Shown here: positions 8,577-17,011 of the stretch, piece after piece
Numbering within the stretch: the first letter of the stretch is position 1
How the letters are laid out: each line of letters starts with the position of its first letter
Assembly (NCBI RefSeq): GCF_025465935.1
Contig: NZ_JANLNV010000082.1
Location: forward strand, 62,001-126,000
DNA from: Pseudomonas sp. 7P_10.2_Bac1
GTDB lineage: Bacteria; Pseudomonadota; Gammaproteobacteria; Pseudomonadales; Pseudomonadaceae
Reading direction: 5' to 3'
DNA: 64,000 nucleotides
Made by a program: the position numbers and the translations under genes
The notes under the pieces: model-generated
Seen by the model: only the letters and a program-made list of their open reading frames with translations
What the model was told of the DNA's origin: nothing
Database searches by the model: none

Positions 8577-9356
8577 ATGAGCAACATGAACCACGAACGT
8601 GTCCTCAGTGTTCATCACTGGAATGACACCCTTTTCAGCTTCAAGTGCACCCGTGATCCGGGCCTGCGCTTTGAAAACGGTCAGTTCGTGATGATCGGCC
8701 TGCAACAGCCAAATGGCCGTCCGCTTATGCGCGCTTACTCCATTGCCAGCCCTAACTGGGAAGAGCATCTGGAGTTCTTCAGCATCAAGGTGCCGGATGG
8801 TCCGTTGACCTCCCAGTTGCAGCACTTGAAAGAAGGCGACGAGATCATCATCAGTAAAAAACCTACGGGTACGCTGGTGCTGGACGACTTGAAGCCGGGC
8901 AAGCATCTGTACCTGTTGAGCACTGGTACTGGCTTGGCGCCTTTCATGAGCGTCATTCAGGACCCGGAAACCTACGAGCGTTTTGAAAAAGTGATCCTGT
9001 GCCATGGCGTGCGTTACGTCAACGAAGTTGCGTACCGCGAGTTCATCACTGAACACTTGCCGCAGAACGAATTTTTCGGCGAAGCGCTGCGTGAAAAACT
9101 GATCTACTACCCGACCGTAACCCGTGAGCCATTCGAGAACCAGGGCCGTCTGACGGACCTGATGCGCAGCGGCAAGCTGTTCAGCGACATCGGCCTGCCG
9201 CCGATCAATCCGCAGGACGACCGAGCCATGTTGTGCGGTAGCCCAAGCATGCTCGACGAAACCAGCGAAGTGTTGAACAGCTTCGGCCTGACCGTATCGC
9301 CACGCATGCGTGAGCCGGGTGATTACCTGATCGAGCGCGCCTTCGTCGAGAAGTAA
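8577..9356 (+). CDS. fpr: Ferredoxin-NADP(+) reductase
   Basis: A 259-residue FAD enzyme of the bacterial FPR subclass. The FAD-binding motif 'RAYSIASP' is near residues 51-58, the NADP pyrophosphate loop 'STGTGLAPFMSV' near 117-128, and the nicotinamide-site 'CGSPSM' near 221. The C-terminus ends 'AFVEK', as in Pseudomonas/Azotobacter FPR. It moves electrons between NADPH and ferredoxin/flavodoxin, with a role in oxidative stress and Fe-S repair. A TAGGAG ribosome-binding site precedes the ATG. The divergent finR is its expected activator. Confidence 0.95.
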   Translation: MSNMNHERVLSVHHWNDTLFSFKCTRDPGLRFENGQFVMIGLQQPNGRPLMRAYSIASPNWEEHLEFFSIKVPDGPLTSQLQHLKEGDEIIISKKPTGTLVLDDLKPGKHLYLLSTGTGLAPFMSVIQDPETYERFEKVILCHGVRYVNEVAYREFITEHLPQNEFFGEALREKLIYYPTVTREPFENQGRLTDLMRSGKLFSDIGLPPINPQDDRAMLCGSPSMLDETSEVLNSFGLTVSPRMREPGDYLIERAFVEK

Positions 9357-9368
9357 GCGTCGCTGTAC

Positions 9369-9407
9369 AAAAAAGCCCGCGCTACCTCAAGGTAGCGCGG
9401 GCTTTTT
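9369..9407. terminator. Bidirectional intrinsic terminator between fpr and trmO
   Basis: A 13-bp perfect stem AGCCCGCGCTACC/GGTAGCGCGGGCT with a 4-base loop is flanked by A and T runs. It serves the convergent fpr and trmO transcripts. Confidence 0.92.
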
Positions 9408-9453
9408 GCTATTCGTGACGACAATTCGACTCGCGATCTCTTAATCTTGACGC

Positions 9454-10155
9454 TTACGGTTGGCTGGCTAAAACAACCTCAAGCACACGAATTACTCCCG
9501 GCTCCGGATAATGCCAGCGCACATCCAGATCCCAGAACTGCGCGCCGTATTCACGCTCTACTGTAGGGGTTTGGTAGGCCGGGCGCGGGTCTTGTGCCAG
9601 GCACTGCTCAATCAAGACCACCAACGGCTCCTGCAGGCGCAACGCATGGGCATGCGCCTCAAGCAGGGCTTTGTCCGACCAGTACACTGGAATCAGCACC
9701 GGAGCGGCACTGGCCATGCTGTTGCTGGCGCTGTCGATGATATCGGCGTAAGGCACATACGGCTTGATGTCGAGAATCGGTGTTCCGTCGAGCAGGTCGA
9801 TGCCTGAAATGTGCAACCGATCGGCTTGCACCTTGTCCAGCCTGACCACGGACTGGCCGATGCCATTGGGCCGGTGAGTAGCACGCGTGGCAAACACTCC
9901 CATGGACTTGTTGCCGCCCAAGCGAGGTGGACGCACCTTGAGTCGAGGCTTGTCTTCCAGCGCCTGATGAAACACAAACAACAGCCAGACATGGCTGACC
10001 TGCTCCAGGCCTTGAACCGCATCGCCCTGGTCAAAGGGTGCAACCAACTCCACCACACCCCGGGCAGCAGGCGCCAGTTGGGGTTGTCGAGGAATAGCGA
10101 ACTTCTCCTTGAAGCAAGAGCGGACAAAGCCGACGGGAGAAACGGTGTAGGGCAT
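9454..10155 (-). CDS. trmO: tRNA (t6A37) methyltransferase TrmO
   Basis: A 233-residue UPF0066/TsaA protein. The N-terminal SAM-binding beta-barrel includes 'GVFATRATHRPNGIG' (residues about 86-100) and 'LDGTPILDIKPYVPYAD' (about 122-138), both hallmark segments. TrmO N6-methylates t6A at position 37 of tRNA-Thr(GGU), improving decoding. The C-terminal 60 residues are the small alpha/beta domain found in E. coli TrmO. The length is normal. Confidence 0.92.
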   Translation of the reverse strand: MPYTVSPVGFVRSCFKEKFAIPRQPQLAPAARGVVELVAPFDQGDAVQGLEQVSHVWLLFVFHQALEDKPRLKVRPPRLGGNKSMGVFATRATHRPNGIGQSVVRLDKVQADRLHISGIDLLDGTPILDIKPYVPYADIIDSASNSMASAAPVLIPVYWSDKALLEAHAHALRLQEPLVVLIEQCLAQDPRPAYQTPTVEREYGAQFWDLDVRWHYPEPGVIRVLEVVLASQP

Positions 10156-10191
10156 GGTCGCGGGCTCCCAGCTTGCAGCTCAAAGCTGCTT

Positions 10192-10653
10192 TTAACCTCT
10201 AACCCGCAGGGTCAGTCCCTTGAGAAAGTTGCGCAGCAACTGGTCGCCACAGGTGCGGTAGTTGGTATGGCCGAACTTGCGGAACAGGGCACTCAGTTCT
10301 GGCTTGGACACCGGGAAGTCAACCGATTTGAGGATCGTGTGCATGTCTTCCTCTTTAAGTTCGAACGCCACGCGCAGCTTTTTCAAGATGATGTTGTTGG
10401 TCACGGGTAGCTCGACCGGCTGCGGTGGACGGCTTTCGTCCTTGCCGCGCTTGAAGATCACCAGGCCATCCAGAAAGTGCGCCATGACATTGTCCGGGCA
10501 GCGCACAAAGCCTTCTTCTTCGTCTTTTTTCAGGTAGGTCACGATGTCGTCTTTGGTGACATCCAGACCGCCCAGCTTGATGATCTCGACAACTTTGTTG
10601 TCGCTGATGTCCAGCATGTAGCGCACGCTGCGCAATACGTCGTTATGAATCAT
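10192..10653 (-). CDS. DUF1456 (YehS) family protein
   Basis: A 153-residue protein with the two tandem DUF1456 modules: one at residues 3-60 ('LRSVRYMLDISDNKVVEI') and one at residues 83-150 ('LKKLRVAFELKEEDMHTIL'). Each ends with an 'FLDGLV' or 'FLKGLT' segment. The biochemical role is unknown in any organism. It sits between trmO and a pseudouridine-synthase homologue on the same strand, with gaps of 36 and 75 bp, so a link to RNA metabolism is possible but unproven. Confidence 0.85.
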   Translation of the reverse strand: MIHNDVLRSVRYMLDISDNKVVEIIKLGGLDVTKDDIVTYLKKDEEEGFVRCPDNVMAHFLDGLVIFKRGKDESRPPQPVELPVTNNIILKKLRVAFELKEEDMHTILKSVDFPVSKPELSALFRKFGHTNYRTCGDQLLRNFLKGLTLRVRG

Positions 10654-10728
10654 AGGGGTAATCCTGATAATCGGCAGTGAGCACCGCAGGCCAGGCTGCG
10701 GTCTCGAAATAGGGCGGCATGGCCGGAG

Positions 10729-11439
10729 TTAGAACTTTTCTTTGGCCGTCATATAGCGCCATTGGCCAGCGGGCAGTTTGCCCATCGACACGCCGCCAAT
10801 ACGAATCCGGCGAATCGAAATGACGCTGAGGCCTACGGCCTGGCAAAACAGGGCAATGACGCCCGGTTGCGGATTCTTCATTGCAAAGCGTAGGCGATTC
10901 TCACTCTGCCAACTGGCTTTGACTGCTGGCAGTTCACGGCCTTTGTAGGTCAGGCCGTGGTTGAGTCGATTCAGGCCATGGGGAGCCATCTCGCCAGACA
11001 CCTCAACCACGTATTCCTGCTCAATTTTGCCGGCGTCGGCCGTCAGCTTGCGAACGATTTTCCAGTCCTGGGTGAACACCAGCAAACCGCTGGCATTGGC
11101 TTGCAGCTCATTGCCGACGGTCAGGCGCAGAAAGTGCCCTTTGAGTGGGCGCTTGGCGAAGCGGTGTTCTTCGCTCAGGGTCTGCGGGCTGAGCAGTTGC
11201 ATGGCGCTGTCAGTGTCCAGGCCCGGTGGGGCGTTGAGCAGCAGGGTGACGGGCTCGGGGGCGGTGGCCTTGGCTTGCGGGTCCAGTTCGACTTTTTGCT
11301 GGTCGACCTTGAATTGCGGTTCGTCGATGACTTCGCCATCTACCGTGACCCAGCCACCTTCAATGAACAGTTCGGCCTCACGGCGCGAGCAGCCGACGAG
11401 TTCGATGAGGCGTTTGGAGAGACGTATCGGTTCAGACAT
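10729..11439 (-). CDS. RsuA/RluF-family pseudouridine synthase homologue
   Basis: A 236-residue protein with an N-terminal S4 RNA-binding domain (residues 4-50, 'RLSKRLIELVGCSRREAELFIE') and a RsuA-type catalytic fold. The family's active-site loop normally reads GR-L-D-xxxx-GLLLLT. Here the matching segment near residue 113 is 'VGNELQANASGLLVFTQD', with Gln where the catalytic Asp is expected. The 'SVISIRRIRIGGV' C-terminal motif is intact. The fold assignment is firm; activity is doubtful. It may be a dedicated RNA-binding descendant. Confidence 0.8.
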   Translation of the reverse strand: MSEPIRLSKRLIELVGCSRREAELFIEGGWVTVDGEVIDEPQFKVDQQKVELDPQAKATAPEPVTLLLNAPPGLDTDSAMQLLSPQTLSEEHRFAKRPLKGHFLRLTVGNELQANASGLLVFTQDWKIVRKLTADAGKIEQEYVVEVSGEMAPHGLNRLNHGLTYKGRELPAVKASWQSENRLRFAMKNPQPGVIALFCQAVGLSVISIRRIRIGGVSMGKLPAGQWRYMTAKEKF

Positions 11440-11510
11440 GACAGGGGCCGTAATGTAATTGGGCGGCTATTGTACCCGCCTGGCGCCGGTTAAGCCCGGC
11501 AACATTTGAC

Positions 11511-11984
11511 TTATGCGCGTGTCAGGCATGGCTGGCGCTTGTACCGCAGGTGAAGTAACGGATAAGGCTGGCCCAGACCATCGGTTTCACAGCGCCCGAT
11601 TACTTCAAAACCTTGCTTGAGGTAAAAGCCGATGGCTTGCGGGTTTTGTTCATTGACGTCCAGGCATTCGGCGTTCAACTCGTCTATGGCGAACCTCAGC
11701 AAGCCCTTGCCAATGCCCTGGCCTCGATAATCCGGGTGGATGAAGAGCATTTCAACCTTGCCGCCTGCAACCCCGGCAAACCCGGCAATACGCTTGTTGA
11801 TCGGGTCTTTGCAGCAAATCAGCATCACTGCGTCCAGATACTGGCTGATGACCAGTTGGCGTAGCAGCACAATATAACTGTCAGGCAAAAAATCATGGGT
11901 GGCGCGAACAGACGCTTCCCACACCTCGGTTAACGTTTGGAAATCCGTAATACGGGGTGTTTGGATAGCCCATTTGTGTTTCAT
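11511..11984 (-). CDS. GNAT-family N-acetyltransferase
   Basis: A 157-residue single-domain GNAT. The acetyl-CoA loop 'RGQGIGKGLL' (Q/R-x-x-G-x-G/A) lies near residue 91, preceded by the beta-4 strand 'VEMLFIHPDY'. The C-terminal 'NPQAIGFYLKQGFEVIGR' motif is typical of the YjaB/PhnO-like branch. The substrate cannot be read from sequence. I chose the ATG at 11984 because GGAGG lies 7 bp before it; a GTG 15 bp upstream would overlap that ribosome-binding site. Confidence 0.85.
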   Translation of the reverse strand: MKHKWAIQTPRITDFQTLTEVWEASVRATHDFLPDSYIVLLRQLVISQYLDAVMLICCKDPINKRIAGFAGVAGGKVEMLFIHPDYRGQGIGKGLLRFAIDELNAECLDVNEQNPQAIGFYLKQGFEVIGRCETDGLGQPYPLLHLRYKRQPCLTRA

Positions 11985-12031
11985 CGTGCCTCCGGACACT
12001 GATGATTGAGCAGCTTCCTAACAATAGTCGT

Positions 12032-12069
12032 AAAAAAAGCCCTGGCGCCTAAGCGGCAGGGCTTTTTTT
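12032..12069. terminator. Intrinsic terminator downstream of rimO
   Basis: AGCCCTG/CAGGGCT stem with an A-run on one side and a T-run on the other, 17 bp past the rimO stop on the minus strand. Confidence 0.88.
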
Positions 12070-12085
12070 GCGTGCAGTTTGTCGT

Positions 12086-13423
12086 TTACAGCGCTTCAGC
12101 CCACAAATCGTATTCGTCGGCATCGGTGACGCGGCACATGATCTTGTCGCCCGGCTTGATGTCTTTCTCGGTGGCGATGAATACGTTGCCGTCGATTTCC
12201 GGCGCATCGAAGAAGCAACGGCCCACAGCGCCTTGCTCGTCGACTTCGTCGATCAGCACTTCGATCTCTTTGCCGATCTTCAGTTGCAGGCGTGCAGCAC
12301 TGATTGCCTGCTGGTGAGCCATGAAGCGCTCCCAACGATCTTGTTTAACATCGTCCGGTACGATGGCAGCGTCCAGCAAGTTGGCCGGCGCGCCTTCGAC
12401 TGGCGAGTACTGGAAGCAACCGACGCGGTCCAGTTGGGCTTCTGTCAGCCAGTCCAGCAGGTACTGGAAGTCTTCTTCAGTTTCACCCGGGAAGCCGACG
12501 ATAAAGGTCGAGCGGATGATCAAGTCCGGGCAGATCTCGCGCCAGTTCTTGATGCGGGCCAGGGTTTTGTCTTCAAAGGCCGGGCGTTTCATGGCCTTGA
12601 GTACTTTCGGGCTAGCGTGCTGGAACGGGATGTCCAGGTAGGGCAGGATCTTGCCGGCCGCCATCAGCGGGATCAGCTCGTCAACGTGCGGGTATGGGTA
12701 AACGTAGTGCAGGCGAACCCAAACACCCAGTGTGCTCAAGGCTTCGCACAGCTCGGTCATGCGTGTCTTGACCGGCGCACCGTTCCAGAAGCCGGTGCGG
12801 TATTTCACGTCGACACCATAGGCGCTGGTGTCTTGGGAGATGACCAGCAGCTCCTTGACCCCGGATTTGACCAGGCGCTGCGCCTCGTCCAGCACATCAC
12901 CTACCGGGCGGCTGACCAATTTGCCGCGCATTGAAGGAATGATGCAGAAGCTGCAGCTATGGTTACAGCCTTCGGAGATCTTCAGGTACGCGTAATGACG
13001 CGGAGTCAGCTTGATGCCTTGCGGCGGCACCAGGTCGATCAGCGGGTTGTGGTCCTGACGGGGTGGCACCACTTCGTGAACCGCGTTGACCACTTGCTCG
13101 TACTGCTGAGGGCCGGTCACGGCGAGCACGCTTGGGTGCACGTCACGGATGTTGCCTTCTTCGACGCCCATGCAGCCGGTCACGATGACCTTGCCGTTTT
13201 CCTTGATGGCTTCGCCAATGACTTCCAGCGATTCAGCCTTGGCGCTGTCGATAAAGCCGCAGGTATTGACCACCACGACGTCGGCGTCCTGGTAGGTGGA
13301 AACAACGTCGTAGCCTTCCATACGCAGTTGCGTAAGGATGCGCTCTGAGTCGACCAGTGCTTTCGGGCAACCCAAGGAAACAAAGCCAACCTTAGGGTTG
13401 GCTGGCGTGGTAACGGTGGACAT
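12086..13423 (-). CDS. rimO: Ribosomal protein uS12 methylthiotransferase RimO
   Basis: A 445-residue radical-SAM methylthiotransferase. The N-terminal UPF0004 domain contributes three cysteines ('[13 protein letters not shown]' near residue 18, '[10 protein letters not shown]' near 54, 'GCMGVEEG' near 83). The radical-SAM motif '[11 protein letters not shown]' is near residues 153-163. A C-terminal TRAM domain is present. RimO adds methylthio to Asp89 of ribosomal protein uS12. It is the first gene of a block (rimO, kup, acvB, mprF, dinB) whose order matches P. aeruginosa. Confidence 0.96.
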   Translation of the reverse strand: MSTVTTPANPKVGFVSLGCPKALVDSERILTQLRMEGYDVVSTYQDADVVVVNTCGFIDSAKAESLEVIGEAIKENGKVIVTGCMGVEEGNIRDVHPSVLAVTGPQQYEQVVNAVHEVVPPRQDHNPLIDLVPPQGIKLTPRHYAYLKISEGCNHSCSFCIIPSMRGKLVSRPVGDVLDEAQRLVKSGVKELLVISQDTSAYGVDVKYRTGFWNGAPVKTRMTELCEALSTLGVWVRLHYVYPYPHVDELIPLMAAGKILPYLDIPFQHASPKVLKAMKRPAFEDKTLARIKNWREICPDLIIRSTFIVGFPGETEEDFQYLLDWLTEAQLDRVGCFQYSPVEGAPANLLDAAIVPDDVKQDRWERFMAHQQAISAARLQLKIGKEIEVLIDEVDEQGAVGRCFFDAPEIDGNVFIATEKDIKPGDKIMCRVTDADEYDLWAEAL

Positions 13424-13732
13424 GGCGAACCTCGGTATGTAGTGACGTTACATGCCCGTAAAGGCTGCACGACGAACGGGCGCTTAAGGTTTCTTGCGCC
13501 TCTGATCAAAAAAAGTGCGCAATTTTAGCTATGGTGAACGCACTTGACCAGCGTTATACGGGGATTTACGACGAGTGCTGCGCTATGCTGCGCGCCGTTG
13601 CGAAAACAGCTTTTTAACGGAGCTGATTTTGTAGGTAAAAGTCGTGGCTAACAGTCAGAAAATCAGAGCATGCTGCACAACAAATGCGGCGCTCGCCATT
13701 AGAAACACGGTCCAAAGTCGTAGGAGTGGTTA
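13424..13732. other. Divergent intergenic interval rimO/kup
   Basis: No credible gene is present. The interval must contain the promoters of rimO and kup. I find no riboswitch-like or repeat structure that I can name. Confidence 0.5.
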
Positions 13733-15634
13733 ATGGGGCATGTCAGTAGTCCGGCAACAGAAGACGGTCACTCAAAGGCAAAACCTATCGGAATGCTGGT
13801 TGCCGCGGTTGGCGTGGTATATGGCGATATCGGCACCAGCCCGCTGTACACCCTCAAAGAGGTGTTTACCGGCGGGTATGGCGTACAGGTTAACCACGAT
13901 GGCGTCTTCGGTATTTTGGCGTTGATCCTGTGGTCGCTGATCTGGGTGGTCTCGATCAAGTACGTGCTGTTTATCCTGCGTGCCGACAACGAAGGCGAGG
14001 GCGGCATCATGGCCCTGACCGCGCTCGCACGTCGGGCGGCGTCACCTTATCCGCGGTTGCGCACGGTACTGGTGATTCTGGGGCTGATTGGTGCTGCGCT
14101 GTTTTATGGCGACAGCATGATTACCCCGGCCATTTCGGTCCTGTCGGCCGTTGAGGGTCTGGAGCTGGCGTTTGACGGCCTGGATCGCTGGGTCGTGCCG
14201 CTGGCGCTGATTGTACTGATCGCGCTGTTTTTGATTCAGCGTCGCGGCACGGCCACGCTCGGCAAGCTGTTCGGGCCGATCATGGTGCTGTGGTTTGTGG
14301 TGCTGGGCGGGCTCGGGATCCACGGTATTGCTCAACATCCAGAAGTACTGAACGCGTTGAACCCGATATGGGGTGTGCGTTTCTTTGTTTCCCATCCGGG
14401 TATGGGCGTGGCCATTTTGGGTGCCGTGGTGCTGGCCCTGACGGGAGCCGAAGCTTTGTACGCCGACATGGGGCACTTTGGACGCAAGCCAATTGCCCGT
14501 GCCTGGTTCATCCTGGTGTTGCCCGCGCTGGTGCTCAATTACTTTGGGCAGGGCGCCTTGCTGCTGGAGAACGCCGAAGCCGCGCGTAACCCGTTCTACC
14601 TGCTGGCGCCGAGCTGGGCGTTGATTCCCCTGGTGGTGCTGGCCACACTGGCTACCGTCATTGCCTCTCAGGCGGTGATCTCTGGGGCTTTCTCGTTGAC
14701 TCGCCAGGCGATCCAGTTGGGTTACATCCCGCGTATGCACATTCAGCACACGTCCAGTGCCGAGCAAGGGCAGATCTACATTGGTGCGGTGAACTGGTCG
14801 CTGATGGTCGGGGTTATTCTGCTGGTGCTGGGCTTTGAGTCGTCGGGCGCTCTGGCTTCGGCCTACGGCGTGGCCGTGACCGGCACCATGTTGATCACCA
14901 GTATTCTGGTGTCGGCAGTGATGCTCATGTTGTGGAAGTGGCCGCCTGTGCTGGCCGTGCCGGTGTTGGTCGGGTTCCTGCTGGTCGACGGCCTGTTCTT
15001 TGCGGCCAACGTACCGAAAATCGTGCAGGGCGGTGCCTTCCCGGTGCTGGCGGGGATTGTGCTGTTTATCCTGATGACCACTTGGAGACGCGGTAAGCAG
15101 TTGCTGGTCGATCGGCTGGATGAGAGCGCCTTGCCGCTACCGTTGTTTATCAGCAGCATCCGCGTTCAGCCTCCGCATCGTGTGCAGGGCACTGCCGTAT
15201 TCCTGACTGCCCGGCCGGACGCCGTGCCCCATGCCTTGCTGCATAACCTGCTGCATAACCAGGTGTTGCACGAACAAGTGGTGTTGCTCACCGTGGTCAA
15301 CGAAGACTCCCCGCGGGTACCTGCCCAGCGGCGTTTTGAGGTTGACGCATACGGTGAAGGCTTCTTCCGGGTGATCCTGCACTTCGGCTTCATGGACGAA
15401 ACGGATGTACCCGAGGCGCTCAAGCTGTGTCATCTCGACGAGCTGGATTTCAGCCCGATGCGCACAACTTACTTCTTGAGCCGTGAGACGGTCATCGCCT
15501 CCAAGCTGGTAGGCATGGCGCGCTGGCGGGAAGGGTTGTTTGCTTTCATGTTGAAGAACGCCAACAGCAACCTGCGGTTCTTCAATTTGCCGGTTAACCG
15601 GGTGATCGAGCTGGGAACCCAGGTCGAGATGTAA
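13733..15634 (+). CDS. kup: Low-affinity potassium uptake protein Kup
   Basis: A 633-residue KUP/HAK/KT transporter with about 12 membrane helices in residues 20-440 and a cytoplasmic C-terminal domain. The first-helix signature '[17 protein letters not shown]' (residues 27-43) holds the conserved Gly-Asp pair, and '[18 protein letters not shown]' follows near residue 122. Kup is a proton-coupled K+ importer that works at acid pH and under hyperosmotic load. The product has the normal length. The closest upstream ribosome-binding site is TAGGAG, 11 bp before the ATG. Confidence 0.95.
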   Translation: MGHVSSPATEDGHSKAKPIGMLVAAVGVVYGDIGTSPLYTLKEVFTGGYGVQVNHDGVFGILALILWSLIWVVSIKYVLFILRADNEGEGGIMALTALARRAASPYPRLRTVLVILGLIGAALFYGDSMITPAISVLSAVEGLELAFDGLDRWVVPLALIVLIALFLIQRRGTATLGKLFGPIMVLWFVVLGGLGIHGIAQHPEVLNALNPIWGVRFFVSHPGMGVAILGAVVLALTGAEALYADMGHFGRKPIARAWFILVLPALVLNYFGQGALLLENAEAARNPFYLLAPSWALIPLVVLATLATVIASQAVISGAFSLTRQAIQLGYIPRMHIQHTSSAEQGQIYIGAVNWSLMVGVILLVLGFESSGALASAYGVAVTGTMLITSILVSAVMLMLWKWPPVLAVPVLVGFLLVDGLFFAANVPKIVQGGAFPVLAGIVLFILMTTWRRGKQLLVDRLDESALPLPLFISSIRVQPPHRVQGTAVFLTARPDAVPHALLHNLLHNQVLHEQVVLLTVVNEDSPRVPAQRRFEVDAYGEGFFRVILHFGFMDETDVPEALKLCHLDELDFSPMRTTYFLSRETVIASKLVGMARWREGLFAFMLKNANSNLRFFNLPVNRVIELGTQVEM

Positions 15635-15656
15635 CGAGCCTTGTAGTGACGTCAAA

Positions 15657-15722
15657 CCCCTGTAAGAGCGAGCTGGTATCGCGATCAGATCAAAAGATCG
15701 CGATGCTCGCTCCTGCAGGGGT
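15657..15722. repeat. REP-like intergenic palindrome
   Basis: Imperfect inverted repeat CCCCTGTAAGAGCGAGC... paired with ...GCTCGCTCCTGCAGGGG around a GATCAAAAGATCGCGA core. It lies between the convergent kup and acvB genes. The same core recurs at seven other intergenic sites in this window. Confidence 0.8.
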
Positions 15723-15730
15723 TGGGTGTT

Positions 15731-17011
15731 TTACGGGGCTGTAGCCTGGTGCTTTTTGATCATGTCGACCAGGCGTTGAGCCAACGCCGGGTAGTTTTCA
15801 TCAAAGTGATGGCCGCCAGGTAGCTTCACGCTTTCACCTACTGCGGTTTTGGCGGTGCAACCGCTTTCATCTGCTTCTTCCGCGCCGTAAATGCACACCA
15901 CTTTGTTGGCAGGCAGCTTGGACATGGCTTCGCCAGTATCGGTTTCTGCGCCTGCTTTACCCAGCCAGCCATCAACGTGAATCTCGAAGCTGCCCGAGCG
16001 GGCGAACGCCAGCAGGATAATCGCGTCGACGCGTTTCTGCTCGGCCTCTGGCAAGAGGTTGTAGGTGGCAGGCAAGACATCGGCACCAAACGAATAGCCG
16101 ACCAAGACGAAGCGCTGGGTACCCCATTTCTGACGGTAGTGCTGCATCAGCTCGGTCAGGTCCGTGGCGCTTTGCTCAGGTGTCTTGTGCTGCCAGTAGT
16201 AGCGCAGCGTGTCGATACCCACCACCGGATAGCCGATTTTGGCCATCTCGCCGGCAACGTCACGGTCCAGGTCGCGCCAGCCGCCATCACCGGACAAGAA
16301 CAAGGTCACGGTGCTGTTTTGCTGGCCTGCAGGCACTTCTACCACCGGCATATTCAACCCGCCGTTGTCATCGCCAACCAGGATCTTGCGTAATTCGTTA
16401 CTCAGGACCTGTGGGAAGTGAATGTCATAGTCGCTGATGCTGGTCTGGGCATTGGGCTGATCACGTACGAACGCAGCGCTTGGATCGTCAGGATTGTCGT
16501 TCCAGGCCACTAGCCAGCTACCGTGCGCCGCAGATTTTGGCACAGGCAGTTTGCAATCAGGCTGATCGAGGGCGAAACCAACCGACACGGCCTGGGCTTT
16601 GTCATTGGTTTGCTCGGAGAGCCAGCGCCAGGCCAGGGTTGCGCCCGGGCCGATACCGCTGACCAATGTGGCCGGAGCAGATAACTGCTTGAGCGCCGTT
16701 TGCAGCGCTTGCTGCTGCAGGTCGCAGTCTTCTTTAGGCAGGATGACCTGCACCAGTTCTGCCTTGCCGCCTCGGCTCAACGCCATGAGTTGAGTATCGG
16801 TCAGGGCCTGGTCGGCCGGCGTTGCAATGACCACTTGGGCGCGCGCCTTCTGGCCCGGAATCACCTTGGTGAGGGTCGAGCCATCGGTTTGGCTCACATG
16901 CTCGACCGTTGGCTCGGGAGCCGGCCGATTCCAGAACCAGTATCCGCCGGCCGCCACTGCAGCCAGTATCAGCAGAATCAACAGCAAAAAACGCCAGGAA
17001 CGATGTTTCAT
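15731..17011 (-). CDS. acvB: AcvB/VirJ-family periplasmic aminoacyl-phosphatidylglycerol hydrolase
   Basis: A 426-residue protein with an N-terminal membrane anchor (residues 6-27) and an alpha/beta-hydrolase body. The nucleophile elbow 'GYSFGAD' (G-x-S-x-G) lies near residue 294, and a candidate catalytic His is in 'GGHHFDENY' near 401. The homologue next to the alanyl-PG synthase in P. aeruginosa (PA0919) hydrolyses Ala-PG, and Agrobacterium AcvB hydrolyses Lys-PG. Its ATG overlaps the mprF stop by one base (TAATG), so the two are translationally coupled and should set lipid aminoacylation together. Confidence 0.88.
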   Translation of the reverse strand: MKHRSWRFLLLILLILAAVAAGGYWFWNRPAPEPTVEHVSQTDGSTLTKVIPGQKARAQVVIATPADQALTDTQLMALSRGGKAELVQVILPKEDCDLQQQALQTALKQLSAPATLVSGIGPGATLAWRWLSEQTNDKAQAVSVGFALDQPDCKLPVPKSAAHGSWLVAWNDNPDDPSAAFVRDQPNAQTSISDYDIHFPQVLSNELRKILVGDDNGGLNMPVVEVPAGQQNSTVTLFLSGDGGWRDLDRDVAGEMAKIGYPVVGIDTLRYYWQHKTPEQSATDLTELMQHYRQKWGTQRFVLVGYSFGADVLPATYNLLPEAEQKRVDAIILLAFARSGSFEIHVDGWLGKAGAETDTGEAMSKLPANKVVCIYGAEEADESGCTAKTAVGESVKLPGGHHFDENYPALAQRLVDMIKKHQATAP

